Assembly (NCBI GenBank): GCA_011065235.1
Contig: JAAKFB010000131.1
Coordinates: forward strand, 1-5,533
Source: Chlamydiota bacterium
GTDB taxonomy: Bacteria; Chlamydiota; Chlamydiia; Chlamydiales; Rhabdochlamydiaceae
Direction of reading: 5' to 3'
Length of the DNA: 5,533 bases
The stretch's first letter is position 1; every line of letters starts with the position of its first letter. A program made the position numbers and the translations under genes. A model generated the notes under the pieces. The model had not been told where the DNA came from. It ran no database searches and saw nothing but the letters and a program-made list of their open reading frames with translations. Of the stretch, positions 5,161-5,533 are shown one piece after another.

Positions 5161-5533
5161 TGTTTCACTCGGTTACGCCATTTATTGAGATGTTGATTAT
5201 TGCGATCATGCTCAATTATCTCCTTTCCTTTTTCTGGAATACCCGTTCCAAAGACCTGGTCATTGGGCTTCTCGCGTTTTTGTTGATTTTGGCCGCTTCC
5301 TCTTGGTTGAAACTCCCGATTTTGCATCAGATTTTGGTGATGATTTCCCAAGTGCTCTTGATTGCAGTAATCATCATTTTCCAGCCCGAATTGCGCGCAG
5401 CACTTGCTAAATTGAGCTTGAAAGGGAGACGTTTTAAACAGTTCACCGAATACGATCGGTTCCTCGACCAGCTCTCCAATTCGGTCTACCGCCTCTCAGA
5501 GAGACGCATTGGCGCTCTCATTGTTCTCGAACA
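5160..5533 (+). CDS. cdaA: CdaA-type membrane diadenylate cyclase, N-terminal part (cut by window end)
   Basis: The first 124 residues of a CdaA (YbbP) protein are present; family members make c-di-AMP from two ATP and are usually about 260-280 residues. Three hydrophobic segments are visible: about 11-26, 32-50 and 54-74, matching the three membrane helices of CdaA. They are followed by the conserved IIIFQPELRAALAKL (71-85) and, where the cyclase (DisA_N) domain begins, RRIGALIVLE (115-124). The catalytic DGA and RHR motifs lie beyond the window, so activity cannot be judged. The ATG at 5160 gives the expected short N-terminus; a GTG just before it (5157) is in frame and possible. In Chlamydia and Firmicutes cdaA is commonly followed by a ybbR/cdaR regulator gene; that region is not included here. 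Confidence 0.93.
   Translation, partial: MFHSVTPFIEMLIIAIMLNYLLSFFWNTRSKDLVIGLLAFLLILAASSWLKLPILHQILVMISQVLLIAVIIIFQPELRAALAKLSLKGRRFKQFTEYDRFLDQLSNSVYRLSERRIGALIVLE

Noticed and set aside
5094..5351. 85-residue minus-strand ORF antisense to cdaA
   Set aside because: The plus strand gives a clear CdaA N-terminus with three membrane segments and the FQPELR motif.
1..5533. CRISPR array, tRNA/rRNA, insertion sequence or phage/defence island
   Set aside because: No regularly spaced repeats, cloverleaf, transposase or terminal repeats were seen. A SNF2 ATPase also occurs in some defence systems such as DISARM, but no methylase, nuclease or other defence partner accompanies it here.

Overview
The window is ordinary-looking, gene-dense bacterial DNA of moderate GC content with the standard genetic code. 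It holds four complete genes and one truncated gene, plus a possible gene tail at the left edge. The gene content (a short CdaA-type cyclase, a small DEDDh-like exonuclease, Dps, and a SNF2/SWIM pair), the AT-rich intergenic stretches and the frequent lack of Shine-Dalgarno sequences would fit an environmental chlamydia (Parachlamydia/Waddlia/Simkania-type). That placement rests on remembered resemblance of the exonuclease and is only a moderate-confidence inference.

Layout. Bases 1-121: a plus-strand open frame without a start, possibly the 3' end of a convergent gene, overlaid by two inverted repeats. Bases 118-3806, minus strand: a two-gene operon in which a SNF2-family ATPase (906 aa) is followed after 26-27 bases by a SWIM zinc-finger protein (273 aa). 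The SWIM gene has an in-frame TGA in the middle of a C-terminal helix-turn-helix. The same frame then stays open for 39 more codons that complete a convincing HTH before a TAG. Bases 3807-3983: an AT-rich intergenic region with a TTGACA promoter for the SNF2 gene. Bases 3984-4448, minus strand: dps. Bases 4449-4520: a compact divergent promoter region. Bases 4521-5099, plus strand: a DEDDh-like 3'-5' exonuclease that lacks the last catalytic Asp. Bases 5100-5159: a promoter and a possible six-codon leader peptide. Base 5160 to the window end: the N-terminal part of cdaA, encoding a membrane diadenylate cyclase.

How the genes may work together. The SNF2 ATPase and SWIM protein look like a split version of the SNF2+SWIM proteins known in bacteria (B. 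subtilis YwqA/YwqB type) and probably act together on DNA or nucleoprotein, in a role the sequence does not reveal. Dps (iron storage and protection against oxidants), the exonuclease (nucleic-acid processing) and CdaA (c-di-AMP synthesis) are housekeeping or stress functions without an obvious common pathway. I see no CRISPR array, tRNA, rRNA, insertion sequence or phage feature. The most notable signals are the TGA-interrupted HTH, the missing exonuclease Asp, promoters placed so close to start codons that the mRNAs would be nearly leaderless, and the start-stop overlap in front of cdaA.
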